A stretch of 54,046 nt of DNA from Candidatus Electronema sp. (GTDB lineage Bacteria; Desulfobacterota; Desulfobulbia; Desulfobulbales; Desulfobulbaceae): assembly GCA_026645415.1 (NCBI GenBank), contig JAPEVH010000004.1:1-54046 (forward strand). The letters are read 5' to 3'. Below the pieces are notes generated by a model. It ran no database searches and was not told where the DNA came from. It was given only the letters and a program-made list of their open reading frames with translations. Below, piece after piece: positions 33,230 to 42,371 of this stretch (its first letter is position 1; each line of letters begins with the position of its first letter). Both the position numbers and the translations under genes were made by a program.

Positions 33230-34003
33230 ATGAACATCATACCGCCGAGTGTTGCTGCGATTATTCCAGCCCGCTGGCAGTCAAACCGCTTTCCTGGTAA
33301 GCCGCTGACCCTGATTGCTGGTAAACCGATGATCCAGCATGTTGTGGAACGGGCATGGCAGGTACCATTGCTTTCCCGTGTTGCTGTGGCCACTGATGAT
33401 CAACGAATTGCAGATGCAGTTGCTGCTTTTGGCGGCGAGGCAGTGCTGACCCGAAGCAATCATGTTTCTGGCACAGACCGGTTAGCTGAAGCTGCGGAAT
33501 TGCTAGGTATTGCCGAGCAGGACGTGGTGGTTAATATTCAAGGCGATCAACCTCTTTTTCCCGCAGAGGTGATAGAACAGGTAGCGCGACCACTCTTAGA
33601 GGATCCAGCCCTGCCCATGTCCACCTTGATCTATAAAATTATCAGGTCAGAAGAAATTACGGATCCTAATCACGTTAAAACTGTTTTTGACCGCAACGGC
33701 AATGCGCTCTATTTCTCTCGCTCGCCCATTCCTTTTCAGCGCAGCCCAGAAGAGGCGATTAAGCCGACTTATTATAAACATTTGGGTTTTTATGCGTATC
33801 GCAAAGGTTTTCTTCTGACCTTTGTTGCCCTGCCGGAAGGTGAATGGGAACTCTTTGAAAAGTTAGAACAGCTTAGAGCCTTGGAATACGGCTACCAAAT
33901 TAAGGTGGTGCTGACCGAGCATGACTCAATTGAGGTAGATACACCGCAAGATGTACTGCGGGTTGAGGCGATGCTGCATTCCTCCAAGGAATTGGACAAA
34001 TAA
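33230..34003 (+). CDS. kdsB: CMP-KDO synthetase
   Basis: A 257-residue 3-deoxy-manno-octulosonate cytidylyltransferase, activating KDO for lipid A core synthesis. Motifs: AIIPARWQSNRFPGKPL (CTP-binding), GSxx-type HVSGTDRLAEAA, NIQGDQPLFP, VKTVFDRNGNALYFSRSPIP, KHLGFYAYRKGFL and EQLRALEYG. The ATG at 33230 gives the family start; a TTG 48 bases upstream would add a hydrophobic extension that is not expected. No strong ribosome binding site is seen. Its presence implies an LPS outer membrane. mdh follows after 32 bases. Confidence 0.94.
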   Translation: MNIIPPSVAAIIPARWQSNRFPGKPLTLIAGKPMIQHVVERAWQVPLLSRVAVATDDQRIADAVAAFGGEAVLTRSNHVSGTDRLAEAAELLGIAEQDVVVNIQGDQPLFPAEVIEQVARPLLEDPALPMSTLIYKIIRSEEITDPNHVKTVFDRNGNALYFSRSPIPFQRSPEEAIKPTYYKHLGFYAYRKGFLLTFVALPEGEWELFEKLEQLRALEYGYQIKVVLTEHDSIEVDTPQDVLRVEAMLHSSKELDK

Positions 34004-34035
34004 TACTGCAATTCAACGAAAAAAATAGCAACACC

Positions 34036-34962
34036 ATGCAAAAAAAAATCACCATTATTGGCTCTGGTAATGTTGGAGCTGCTGCTGCCCACTGGGCCTT
34101 GACTCGCAGACTGGGTAATATCGTCCTTCTCGACGTTATGGAAGGTATTCCCCAAGGTAAGGCTTTGGATTTATGGCAGGCAGGGCCTTTGGATAGCTTT
34201 GCTGGTACAGTCATTGGCAGCAATGATTATGCAGACTCGGCTGATTCAGATGTCGTAATTATCACGGCTGGTTTGGCCCGTAAGCCCGGTATGTCCCGTG
34301 ATGATCTGCTGGCTAAAAACGTGGCTATTGTCAAGTCCTGCGCGGAACAGGCAGTGCAGCATTCACCAAATTGCTTTATGATCGTAGTCACAAACCCGAT
34401 TGACGCAATGGTTTATACGGCTTTTAAAGCCTCTGGCCTGCCAAAGCACCGCATCATTGGTATGGCAGGGGTGCTTGATTCAGCCCGCTATCGTACTTTT
34501 TTGGCGCAAGCCATTGGCGTAGCTCCAGCAGATGTCAGTGCAATGGTGATGGGTATTCATGGTGATAAAATGTTGCCCTTGGTACGACTGGCAAATGTGG
34601 CTGGCGTACCAGTGAGCGATCTTCTCTCAACCGATAAAATTGCTGAAATTGTTCATCGTACTCAGCATGGTGGTGGCGAAATTGTCAATCACCTAAAGAC
34701 TGGCAGTGCATTCTGCACACCTGGTTTGGCAGCAGTGGAAATGGCTGAGGCCGTGCTGACTGACAGCAACCGGGTCATGCCTTGCGCTGCTTGGTTAGAA
34801 GGTGAATTCGACATTGCTGGCTGCTTCCTCGGTGTACCGGTCGTGCTGGGCGCAAAGGGTATCGAGCGTATTTTGGAATTTTCACTGACCACAGAGGAAA
34901 AACAGGCTCTTGCTGAGTCAGTAGCGGCAGTGCGGCAGCAGATGGAGGAGACCGGTCTCTGA
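34036..34962 (+). CDS. mdh: malate dehydrogenase (LDH-like type)
   Basis: A 308-residue NAD-dependent malate dehydrogenase. The Rossmann loop IIGSGNVGAAAA and the acidic VLLDVMEG (NAD preference) are followed by ITAGLARKPGMSRDDLL, whose first Arg marks malate over lactate specificity, then VTNPIDAMVY and the catalytic His in MGIHGDKMLPL. Two substrate-binding Arg are in place. The length and the MDH type match those of many Desulfobacterota and Chlorobi. It probably shares a transcript with kdsB. Confidence 0.93.
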   Translation: MQKKITIIGSGNVGAAAAHWALTRRLGNIVLLDVMEGIPQGKALDLWQAGPLDSFAGTVIGSNDYADSADSDVVIITAGLARKPGMSRDDLLAKNVAIVKSCAEQAVQHSPNCFMIVVTNPIDAMVYTAFKASGLPKHRIIGMAGVLDSARYRTFLAQAIGVAPADVSAMVMGIHGDKMLPLVRLANVAGVPVSDLLSTDKIAEIVHRTQHGGGEIVNHLKTGSAFCTPGLAAVEMAEAVLTDSNRVMPCAAWLEGEFDIAGCFLGVPVVLGAKGIERILEFSLTTEEKQALAESVAAVRQQMEETGL

Positions 34963-35021
34963 GAGATCGGCAAAAAGACTCGCAGGCAGCGGGCAGGCCC
35001 TTCAACTCTGAGAACGGAGAG

Positions 35022-37382
35022 ATGGCAAACAAGACAATTAATTCTCTGCAAGAGGTATTGCGGGGACTCACAGAAAAGAGATTTGCTCCCTTAGATTTCA
35101 TCGGCACAGGCAGCGTCGCGGAACGTGCCCTTTCGCTTGCTCTGGGCGATGAGCCGCCCATGATGCCGAGTAGTAGCTGCGCTAAGGAATGGCGGCAGCT
35201 TGCTGAAGCACTCCGTAGTTTTGATGTGAGTGATCTACGAGTCGTGGCCTTGGGTGGTGGCACTGGTCTGTCTCGAATTGTTGGTGGTGACTCACGGCGG
35301 ACTGAATGGCGGGAACACCCCTTTACCGGTCTCAAGGAAGTCTTTCCCCACCTGAGCAGCATTGTCTGTGTCACAGATGATGGCGGCTCAACTGGTGAAA
35401 TGCTGAAAGACTTTCCTTTGATCAGCCTTGGTGACCTTCGCCATGTTTTGCTTTCCTCTGTGCGCAGTTCTATCCTGAAAAAGCAATATCAGCTTGACGA
35501 CCAGAAGGCCATAGAACTTGCTGCTGCTTTGCATAGTCTGTTTAATTTCCGCTTCACCCTGCCACCAGAATCACCAGACCAGCTCTGGAAGCAGAGTGGC
35601 ACTGCCCCAGAAATGCTGCCTAAATCGCTGTCAGGCACCCTCTCTGATCTGGTCCGGCGGCTCTTTACTGATCAGCGCATGAAGGCAGCACTGCAACGCC
35701 CTCAGTGTCTTGGTAATCTGCTGATTGCCGCTTCCGTCTTTAGCAAGCTGCCTTCTTTTTTCCGTACAGCCGAGCTGATCGCAAACCAGAAACGACTTCA
35801 GGCTGCGACGCTGGAGGGTATTGGTGATTTAGCCCACCTTATTGGCGCAGGAAGAAACAGCGTACTGCCTTGCACCTTGACCTCCGCCCAACTCCAAGTG
35901 CTCTATGCCAATGGCGTACAGGTTACAGGTGAGGCCAAAGCAGGGGCAGCAGAGCGCGGCTGGCCAGTGGAACAGGTAAGTGTTCGTTTTTCTGAAGAGC
36001 CGCGTCTGCCAGAGCAGGCTGCTGAAGAACTGCAACAGGCAGATATTATTATTCTTGCCCCAGGCAGTCTCTATACCTCTATTATTCCTAGTTTACAAGT
36101 CCCAGGACTAGCTGATTTAATTCGTGCTAATCGTAACGCTCTTAAGTTGTTAGTGGGCAATATCTGGGTACAAGAAGGTGAAACCGATGCCACCTTGGAT
36201 GCGCCAGATAAGCGTTTCCATGTTTCTGACCTAATTCGGGCCTATGATGGTAATATTCCCGGCGGCACGCAAGACCTATTCTCCCATGTTCTTGTCTTAG
36301 ATATGGCCGATGTTCCTGGTTCGGTTCTGCAAAACTATGCTTTAGAAAAGAAAGAGCCAATTTATGTGGACAGTGAAAAGGTGCTCAAGCTGGGCTTTGA
36401 GCCGGTACAAGCTCGTATCTTCTCGCAGAACCTACTGCGCCAAGAACAGATTGTCCAGCATGATCCAATTGCGTTGGCCACAGCGGTGCGCTGTCTTTAT
36501 GGCTTGCGAGTAAGCGGTTTTCTCCAAGAGCCAAAAACTCCGACTGTACGAATAACCCGGCAGCCGCAGCCAACCAATATCTGCGCAGATCGGCTTCTCC
36601 CCTGCATCCGCTATGAGGAGATCAGTCGGATCGTGAGTATGCTATCTTTCCAGCAATTTAATCTCCTTTCCGAGCAACCCAAGGAGATGGAAAAAGAAGA
36701 GCGTGAACAACTTGCCAATCTTATTATTAATATCCTCTGGCGGCATCCTGATATTCGCCCTGATCATCTCAGCGCAGTCCAAGGAATCAGTCTGATCAGC
36801 ACGGCTCGCTGGAGTCGTTGTCAGCAATGGGATAATATTTTTTCTTTTTACGATCCAATAGATGGCTGTTTGAAAATCCGGCAAGATCAGGTTGAAGACC
36901 AAAGTCGCTTAGAAATGCCGCTGCTCGTTGCCTTGGGACAATCGTTACTTGGTAATTACTGTCAAGAAAAACATATTGAACCAGTGCTCTTTCAGGGGCA
37001 GCAAGTAGGCCGCATCTATTGGTTGACGGTCCGAGAACGACAAGAACTAAATGGATTCCTTTCATCAGAGGCATTAGACGAATTTCTCCAACTTGCCCAG
37101 CTAACTCATTCGACCCGCCAAAGACGACTTTATGCCCGGACAGTCAATGGCCAAGAAGGATTCATGCCACCTGGTCTTCTTTTTGGCCAGTTCTTTGCTT
37201 GGTACCTAGACAATCGTTTTGCTCCAAATATCGATCACATGATATTCTCTGCCTTGAAAAAGGAACCTTCTGATCTCGTTGTCAAACAAACCGAAACCGC
37301 CCACAGACAGGAGAGGCTCACTACTTTTTTTCGTGAGCATGTTTTTCGTGGTAAAAAAAGTTTGCGAAATGGCTATAATTAA
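35022..37382 (+). CDS. YvcK/CofD-like protein with long extra domains
   Basis: A 786-residue protein whose middle (~70-480) is YvcK-like: VVALGGGTGLSRIVGG, VCVTDDGGSTGEML, SLGDLRHVLLS, and IILAPGSLYTSIIPSL, the nucleotide-sugar or GDP binding signature shared with the CofD transferase. YvcK proteins act in peptidoglycan and gluconeogenesis control and bind UDP-GlcNAc. Typical YvcK is ~320-450 residues; this one has ~65 extra at the N-terminus and ~300 at the C-terminus with no recognised fold (ISRIVSMLSF, MFSALKK-type helices). Long versions occur in relatives of this phylum, I believe. Start ATG is preceded by ACGGAGAG. The receiver gene follows after 64 bases. Confidence 0.8.
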   Translation: MANKTINSLQEVLRGLTEKRFAPLDFIGTGSVAERALSLALGDEPPMMPSSSCAKEWRQLAEALRSFDVSDLRVVALGGGTGLSRIVGGDSRRTEWREHPFTGLKEVFPHLSSIVCVTDDGGSTGEMLKDFPLISLGDLRHVLLSSVRSSILKKQYQLDDQKAIELAAALHSLFNFRFTLPPESPDQLWKQSGTAPEMLPKSLSGTLSDLVRRLFTDQRMKAALQRPQCLGNLLIAASVFSKLPSFFRTAELIANQKRLQAATLEGIGDLAHLIGAGRNSVLPCTLTSAQLQVLYANGVQVTGEAKAGAAERGWPVEQVSVRFSEEPRLPEQAAEELQQADIIILAPGSLYTSIIPSLQVPGLADLIRANRNALKLLVGNIWVQEGETDATLDAPDKRFHVSDLIRAYDGNIPGGTQDLFSHVLVLDMADVPGSVLQNYALEKKEPIYVDSEKVLKLGFEPVQARIFSQNLLRQEQIVQHDPIALATAVRCLYGLRVSGFLQEPKTPTVRITRQPQPTNICADRLLPCIRYEEISRIVSMLSFQQFNLLSEQPKEMEKEEREQLANLIINILWRHPDIRPDHLSAVQGISLISTARWSRCQQWDNIFSFYDPIDGCLKIRQDQVEDQSRLEMPLLVALGQSLLGNYCQEKHIEPVLFQGQQVGRIYWLTVRERQELNGFLSSEALDEFLQLAQLTHSTRQRRLYARTVNGQEGFMPPGLLFGQFFAWYLDNRFAPNIDHMIFSALKKEPSDLVVKQTETAHRQERLTTFFREHVFRGKKSLRNGYN

Positions 37383-37446
37383 GGAGAGAGCTGGGTGGAT
37401 ATACCACAACCGCAAGTACTGCTGCGAGGAGAGGAGGGGCACTAAC

Positions 37447-37821
37447 ATGCGGAAGAAGATATTAATCATAGACGATGACGATCAGATTCTGTCGCTGCTG
37501 GCCCGTTCGGCAGAGCTGGCAGGCTTTGTGGCGATGACGGCTATGGATGGGCGCGAAGGGCAAAAGTTGCTTGAAAAGCAATCTTTTGACTTAGTGATTA
37601 CTGATTTGATCATGCCAGAGAAGGAGGGGATGGAAACTATTACTTTTATTAAAAAGAATTTTCCTGCTATCAAAATCATTGCCATCTCTGGTGGGGGCCG
37701 AATTGGCCCAGAAACCTACCTACCTGCTGCTTTAGAGCTAGGAGCAGATCGGGCCTTTGCCAAGCCTTTTTCTGTGGATGAGTTATTAAGCGCAGTAAGG
37801 CAACTTTTAGGTCAAACATGA
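37447..37821 (+). CDS. single-domain response regulator
   Basis: A 124-residue receiver (REC) domain with no output domain. ILIIDDDDQI holds the acidic metal-binding residues, DLVITDLIMPEKEG the phospho-Asp, AISGGG the switch Ser and AFAKPFS the conserved Lys. GAGGAGG lies 9 bases before the ATG. Such proteins relay phosphate or bind a partner directly. No kinase is adjacent; the following ABC exporter pair starts 44 bases downstream. Confidence 0.92.
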   Translation: MRKKILIIDDDDQILSLLARSAELAGFVAMTAMDGREGQKLLEKQSFDLVITDLIMPEKEGMETITFIKKNFPAIKIIAISGGGRIGPETYLPAALELGADRAFAKPFSVDELLSAVRQLLGQT

Positions 37822-37865
37822 ACCGGGGAGACTGAGGCGGTCCATTTGCCGTTCTCGTACTGGGC

Positions 37866-39650
37866 ATGCCAACCTATGTTTTGCGGAGATCTCAGACCAT
37901 CGCCTTGTTACATCTTGTTTCGCCAATTTTCTATCGCTTCCGCGTTCGGCTTTTTTTTGGCATAGCAGCCTTAGTTATTGTTGACCTTCTTCAGCTCACG
38001 ATTCCTCGCTATCTAAAAATTGGCGTTGACGAGCTGAAGCAAGGCACGGCAGACCACCAGCGACTGCTTCAGCTCTGTTTTTTCATCATATTAACAGCTC
38101 TTGCTGCCGGGGTCTTGAAATACTTCTGGCGTACGCTACTTATTGGCTTTTCTCGATATGTAGAAACAGACCTGCGCGACCGGCTCTTCTCCCATGTTCT
38201 GAACATGGATCAATTCTTTCTTAATCGCCATCCGCCTGGTGATATCATGGCCTATGCTGCTAATGACTTAGCGGCCGTGCAGATGGCCTTTGGTATGGGG
38301 TTAGCTGCGGCGGCTGACATCCTCGTCTTTGCTGGAGCATCTGTCCTGTTCATGGTACATATCAGCCCATCGCTGACCTTGACGACGCTCACCCCACTGC
38401 CCCTACTTGCGATCTGTGCTTGGCTTCTCTCACGAGAGCTGCATAAACGTTTTGATATGGTACAGACCCAATTTGGTTTGCTGACAGAATTTTCCCGCAA
38501 TACGCTTATTTCTATCCGCATGATCAAAGGATACACTCGGGAAGAACAGCAGATTCGCGATTTTGAGAAACTCGGCAAGGAATATGTAAAATCAAGTGTC
38601 AGAACAGCGATGATGCAAGGCTTGCTTTTCCCTGTCTCTGTTCTCACCGGCAGCGTAGCCATGCTCCTTGCCCTGTATTTTGGTGGTGAGATGGTGATCC
38701 ATAATACTATTACCTTGGGTGAGTTTGTCGCTTTTACCACCTTTCTCGCCATGCTTGCTATGCCGTTAGCCGTGGCAGGCTGGGTGACAGGACTGCTCCG
38801 CCGAGGGCTAACTTCGCTGGAGAGAATACAGCATCTGCTCACCGAGGAATCTTCCTTAGCCCCGAGTCTCCAGCCTACACCATTAAGCACAAGTATCCTC
38901 CAGAGTCGCCCGCATATTTCGTTGCGCCAGCTCAGTGTTACCTATCCTAACACAACAAGTCCTGCGCTCAACAAAATTGATTTAGAAATCAGCCCAGGTG
39001 TATTGGGTATTACCGGCAAGACGGGTTCGGGCAAATCTACTCTGTGTAGCCTCCTTGTTCGGCTTTACCCGGTAACAGATGGCAGTTTCATCTTTGCTGG
39101 CCATGATGTAAATCAACTTGACCTAGCCCTCGTTCGGCAGCACATCAGTTATGCAGGGCGGACAACTTCTTTATTTTCTGGTACTGCCGCAGAGAACATC
39201 AGTTTAGCTCGACCAAGTGCCTCCTTGGAGGAAATAGAAGAGGCTGCAAAACTGGCTGCCGTCCATGAAGAACTTTTAGCTATGCCAGATGGCTACCAGA
39301 CTCGTCTGGGAGAAAAAGGCATTCGCCTTTCCGGGGGGCAAAAGCAACGGTTAGCTCTTGCTCGCGCCATCTTAGCCAATCGACCTATTCTGATTGTTGA
39401 TGATGGTCTTTCTTCCTTGGACGCAGATACAGGGCAACAGGTCTTCGCTACCCTGCGCGACCGGATGCACGGCAAAACCTTGATCATAGTTTCCTATCAT
39501 ATTCGCCTCCTCGCTGATGCAGACCATATTCTGATTATGGATCAGGGCCGGATTGCTGACCAAGGTAGCCATGCCCAGCTTCTTGCCCGCAACAGCTTTT
39601 ATCAAGAGAGCGCGCGGAAACAGCAAAGCCGGAGGAGAGCTAGTGAGTAA
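37866..39650 (+). CDS. ABC exporter subunit, degenerate-site half (MdlA-like)
   Basis: A 594-residue fused ABC exporter: six-helix membrane domain (~25-320) and nucleotide-binding domain (~350-590). Walker A is GKTGSGKST, the signature is LSGGQKQR, and Walker B reads ILIVDDGLSSLD, with Asp in place of the catalytic Glu. That substitution marks the degenerate-site subunit of heterodimeric exporters. The next gene, starting within its last 8 bases, is the partner. Substrate unknown; relatives export drugs, peptides or lipids. Confidence 0.9.
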   Translation: MPTYVLRRSQTIALLHLVSPIFYRFRVRLFFGIAALVIVDLLQLTIPRYLKIGVDELKQGTADHQRLLQLCFFIILTALAAGVLKYFWRTLLIGFSRYVETDLRDRLFSHVLNMDQFFLNRHPPGDIMAYAANDLAAVQMAFGMGLAAAADILVFAGASVLFMVHISPSLTLTTLTPLPLLAICAWLLSRELHKRFDMVQTQFGLLTEFSRNTLISIRMIKGYTREEQQIRDFEKLGKEYVKSSVRTAMMQGLLFPVSVLTGSVAMLLALYFGGEMVIHNTITLGEFVAFTTFLAMLAMPLAVAGWVTGLLRRGLTSLERIQHLLTEESSLAPSLQPTPLSTSILQSRPHISLRQLSVTYPNTTSPALNKIDLEISPGVLGITGKTGSGKSTLCSLLVRLYPVTDGSFIFAGHDVNQLDLALVRQHISYAGRTTSLFSGTAAENISLARPSASLEEIEEAAKLAAVHEELLAMPDGYQTRLGEKGIRLSGGQKQRLALARAILANRPILIVDDGLSSLDADTGQQVFATLRDRMHGKTLIIVSYHIRLLADADHILIMDQGRIADQGSHAQLLARNSFYQESARKQQSRRRASE

Positions 39651-41526
39651 CTTCGGCTACTTTGAAGAAAAAAAAATCAGGCGGGTTTCTGATCTTCAAA
39701 TTTGGAAACGCATTGTCGTTCTCTGCCAAGATTACAAGGTTGGTGTTGTGTGGAGCATGGTACTTTCCCTGCTCGCTACTGGCGTTACACTGGCCCAGCC
39801 CAAGCTGTTTCAGTTTGCGATTGACAACTGTATGACCAGTGGCGACGATCTGCTTGTCCGCTTGGATTCGCTTGGCTTCGCGACCTTGCTCTACGGTGGT
39901 ACTGTGATTGTGGCCTTTGGGGCCAGTTTTGCCCAAATTGTACTGTTGGAATACATTGGCCAGTCAGTCATGCACCAATTACGCTGCGCCCTGCACCGGC
40001 ATTTACTCTCACTTGATCTGGCTTTTTTTCATGCCCATCCCGCAGGCCGTCTTGTAACTCGGCTCACCAATGATATTCAGAACATGAGTGACATGTTCAC
40101 GTTGGTCTTGGCAACGCTTTTCAACGATTTGCTCAAGTTTTTTGGCATTTTATTGATGCTTTTGTTGATCAATGTTCGGTTGGCTTTGCTAATGTCGATT
40201 TTTTTACCACTGTCTTTGACAGTTAGTCTGTTTTTTTCCAAGATCGCCCGCAACGGCTTCCGAGCCATTCGCAGTCAGCTTGCCGTACTTAATGCCTTTA
40301 TTCAAGAAATTGTCTCTTCTTTAGATATCATTCAGATATACAACCGAGAGGCAGAGAGTCTGCACCGTCTTTGGGTTTTGAATGAGGAATATTTACAGCG
40401 TTATCTGCGCCTGATCCGCTGCTTCGGAGCTTTTATGCCGATGATCGAGCTGCTTACGTGGCTGGCAGTAGCCGCCATCCTCTGGTATGGCGGCGGCGAG
40501 GTGCTCCGCAAACAGCTTACTTTGGGCGAGCTAACTGCCTTTCTCGCCTATATGCGCCTTTTTTTTCTGCCCATGCTGGAATTGGCCCGTAAATACTCGG
40601 TAGTCCAATCTGCTCTGGCCTCCGCAGAACGAATATTTGAGCTACTTGATCTTTCTGGCAGTATTCAAGAACCAGCCCAGCCTTTGGACGGTAATCTGAT
40701 CAGCGGGGCGATTCGCTTTGAGCAGGTTTCTTTTGCCTATCAGCAGGAAGACCGGCAAGGGCAAATGCAGAAGGCAAGCAAGGATACCTTGAGCAATATT
40801 GACTTGTATATTCAGGCCGGAGAAACTGTTGCTATTACAGGGCCAACCGGAGCAGGGAAATCAACCTTGGTTAGCCTTTTGGTGAGATTTTATGATCCAA
40901 GTTCTGGTCGTATTCTGATAGATGGTCATGACATGCGCCATTTCTCGCCCAAAACTCTGCGACAGAAAATTGGTCTTGTGCTACAAGATCCGTTGATCGA
41001 GCCAGATACCGTGCTGGCTAATATTCGTCAAGATACCGGACTTAATCAAAAGGCCATTGAGCAGCTTCTTGATCGCACCGGATTAACCGCCTTTATCAAT
41101 CGACTGCCTTCTGGCCTGAACACGCGCATTGGCGAAGGTGGTCTTGATCTCTCTGCTGGAGAAAAACAACTTCTGGCCTTTGCCAGAGTGCTCTGCCGCG
41201 ACCCTGCTATCTTAATCCTCGATGAGGCAACGTCATCAGTGGATAGCCAAGCAGAACAGTTACTCGAGCAGGCAGTACGTACCGAGTTTACCCACAGAAC
41301 CGTGTTAGTAATTGCACATCGTCTTTCCACAGTTCGTCGAGCTGATCGAATTATAGTTCTTGATCAAGGAAAAATTGCTGAACAAGGCAGTCATACAGAG
41401 CTGCTTCAGCAACAAGGTATCTATGCAGGCTTGATCGCTGCTGACCTCCGAGAACAAGAAAGTCCGCCTGATGGTATTTCTGTTGACACTGATGCCGAGT
41501 CAGTGCTATATTTTCCCCTTCATTAA
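39643..41526 (+). CDS. ABC exporter subunit, catalytic half (MdlB-like)
   Basis: A 627-residue fused ABC exporter. The GTG at 39643 has GGAGGAGAG just before it and overlaps the partner gene by 8 bases; an upstream ATG in frame lies deep inside the partner and is not credible. The membrane domain spans ~30-330. Walker A GPTGAGKST and Walker B ILILDEATSSVD keep the catalytic Glu, while the signature motif is LSAGEKQ instead of LSGGQ. Paired with the Asp-type Walker B of the other subunit, this gives one consensus and one degenerate ATP site, as in TM287/288-type exporters. Confidence 0.92.
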   Translation: MSNFGYFEEKKIRRVSDLQIWKRIVVLCQDYKVGVVWSMVLSLLATGVTLAQPKLFQFAIDNCMTSGDDLLVRLDSLGFATLLYGGTVIVAFGASFAQIVLLEYIGQSVMHQLRCALHRHLLSLDLAFFHAHPAGRLVTRLTNDIQNMSDMFTLVLATLFNDLLKFFGILLMLLLINVRLALLMSIFLPLSLTVSLFFSKIARNGFRAIRSQLAVLNAFIQEIVSSLDIIQIYNREAESLHRLWVLNEEYLQRYLRLIRCFGAFMPMIELLTWLAVAAILWYGGGEVLRKQLTLGELTAFLAYMRLFFLPMLELARKYSVVQSALASAERIFELLDLSGSIQEPAQPLDGNLISGAIRFEQVSFAYQQEDRQGQMQKASKDTLSNIDLYIQAGETVAITGPTGAGKSTLVSLLVRFYDPSSGRILIDGHDMRHFSPKTLRQKIGLVLQDPLIEPDTVLANIRQDTGLNQKAIEQLLDRTGLTAFINRLPSGLNTRIGEGGLDLSAGEKQLLAFARVLCRDPAILILDEATSSVDSQAEQLLEQAVRTEFTHRTVLVIAHRLSTVRRADRIIVLDQGKIAEQGSHTELLQQQGIYAGLIAADLREQESPPDGISVDTDAESVLYFPLH

Positions 41527-41529
41527 CCT

Positions 41530-41554
41530 GACAGTTTTATCTGTCTTTTTTTTT
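41530..41554 (+). terminator. terminator after the ABC exporter operon
   Basis: A short stem GACAG/CTGTC with loop TTTTAT is followed by nine T, just after the second exporter stop and before the ribosomal protein genes. Confidence 0.6.
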
Positions 41555-41623
41555 GCATTTCGCAACCCTTCTTGCTCTCTCCTATAGGATAAGCGAGGGC
41601 CATAATGACCACGAGGAGGCTTT

Positions 41624-42061
41624 ATGCGTCATTACGAGACCACCTGTATACTTCGTCCCAGTTTAGGTGAAACGTTGTTCACTGAAGTGATTGAGCGTAC
41701 CAAAGCTATAATCACAGCTGAGGGCGGCTCAATTATTGATTTTGATCACTGGGGCATCAGAAAACTGGCCTACCCGATTAAGAAGGAAAGTCAGGGCTAC
41801 TATTTCTGTCTGAATTATGCGACCACACAGAGCGCAATTCAAGAAATGGAGCGTATTTTCCGCATCGATGATCGTGTCTTACGTTATCTGACCATCAAAC
41901 TGGCCGAGGAAATTGATGAGGCTGGTGTTGAGCAGGAAAAAGAAAAGATTGCTGCTATCGCTGCGGCAAAGGCTGCTGAGGCAGAAGCTGAAAATGACGA
42001 GGGTGAGGATAACAGCGATGCAGATGACGCTAATGACAATGACAGTGAAGAGCTGAATTAA
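41624..42061 (+). CDS. rpsF: 30S ribosomal protein S6
   Basis: A 145-residue S6 starting MRHYETTCILRP with the usual YETxxI strand, then AEGGSIIDFDHWGIRKLAYPIKKE and the RIDDRVLRYL segment that contacts S18. The core is ~100 residues; the extra C-terminus is Ala/Glu-rich and then very acidic (about 20 Asp/Glu in the last 30), an extension seen in some proteobacterial S6 proteins, where it may be post-translationally glutamylated. GAGGAGG precedes the ATG. First gene of the S6-S18-DUF2232-L9-dnaB block. Confidence 0.95.
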   Translation: MRHYETTCILRPSLGETLFTEVIERTKAIITAEGGSIIDFDHWGIRKLAYPIKKESQGYYFCLNYATTQSAIQEMERIFRIDDRVLRYLTIKLAEEIDEAGVEQEKEKIAAIAAAKAAEAEAENDEGEDNSDADDANDNDSEELN

Positions 42062-42091
42062 TCTGATTACTTATTCAGGAGAGCCAAAATC

Positions 42092-42334
42092 ATGAGCGCA
42101 CCCCGCAAAAAGATTTTTCAACGTCGTAAAGTTTGTAAATTCTGTGCCGATAAAGATGTAGCAATTGACTACAAAGATGTAAAAATGCTACGTAATTTTG
42201 TTACTGAACGTGGTAAAATTATCCCAAAACGGATATACGGCACCTGTGCTCGGCATCAACGACAAGTAACTGAGGCCATTAAACGTGCTCGGCATTTGGC
42301 CTTGTTGCCTTATTCTGGTATTATACAGCCTTAA
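42092..42334 (+). CDS. rpsR: 30S ribosomal protein S18
   Basis: An 80-residue S18 with the expected [11 protein letters not shown] start, [22 protein letters not shown] centre (RNA-binding) and [19 protein letters not shown] end. It keeps the CxxC pair of the Cys-containing form. It lies 30 bases after rpsF with GGAGAG upstream. Confidence 0.97.
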   Translation: MSAPRKKIFQRRKVCKFCADKDVAIDYKDVKMLRNFVTERGKIIPKRIYGTCARHQRQVTEAIKRARHLALLPYSGIIQP

Positions 42335-42371
42335 TTTTTCCGCCCTGTAAAAATGGGCGGAAACAAGAGCC

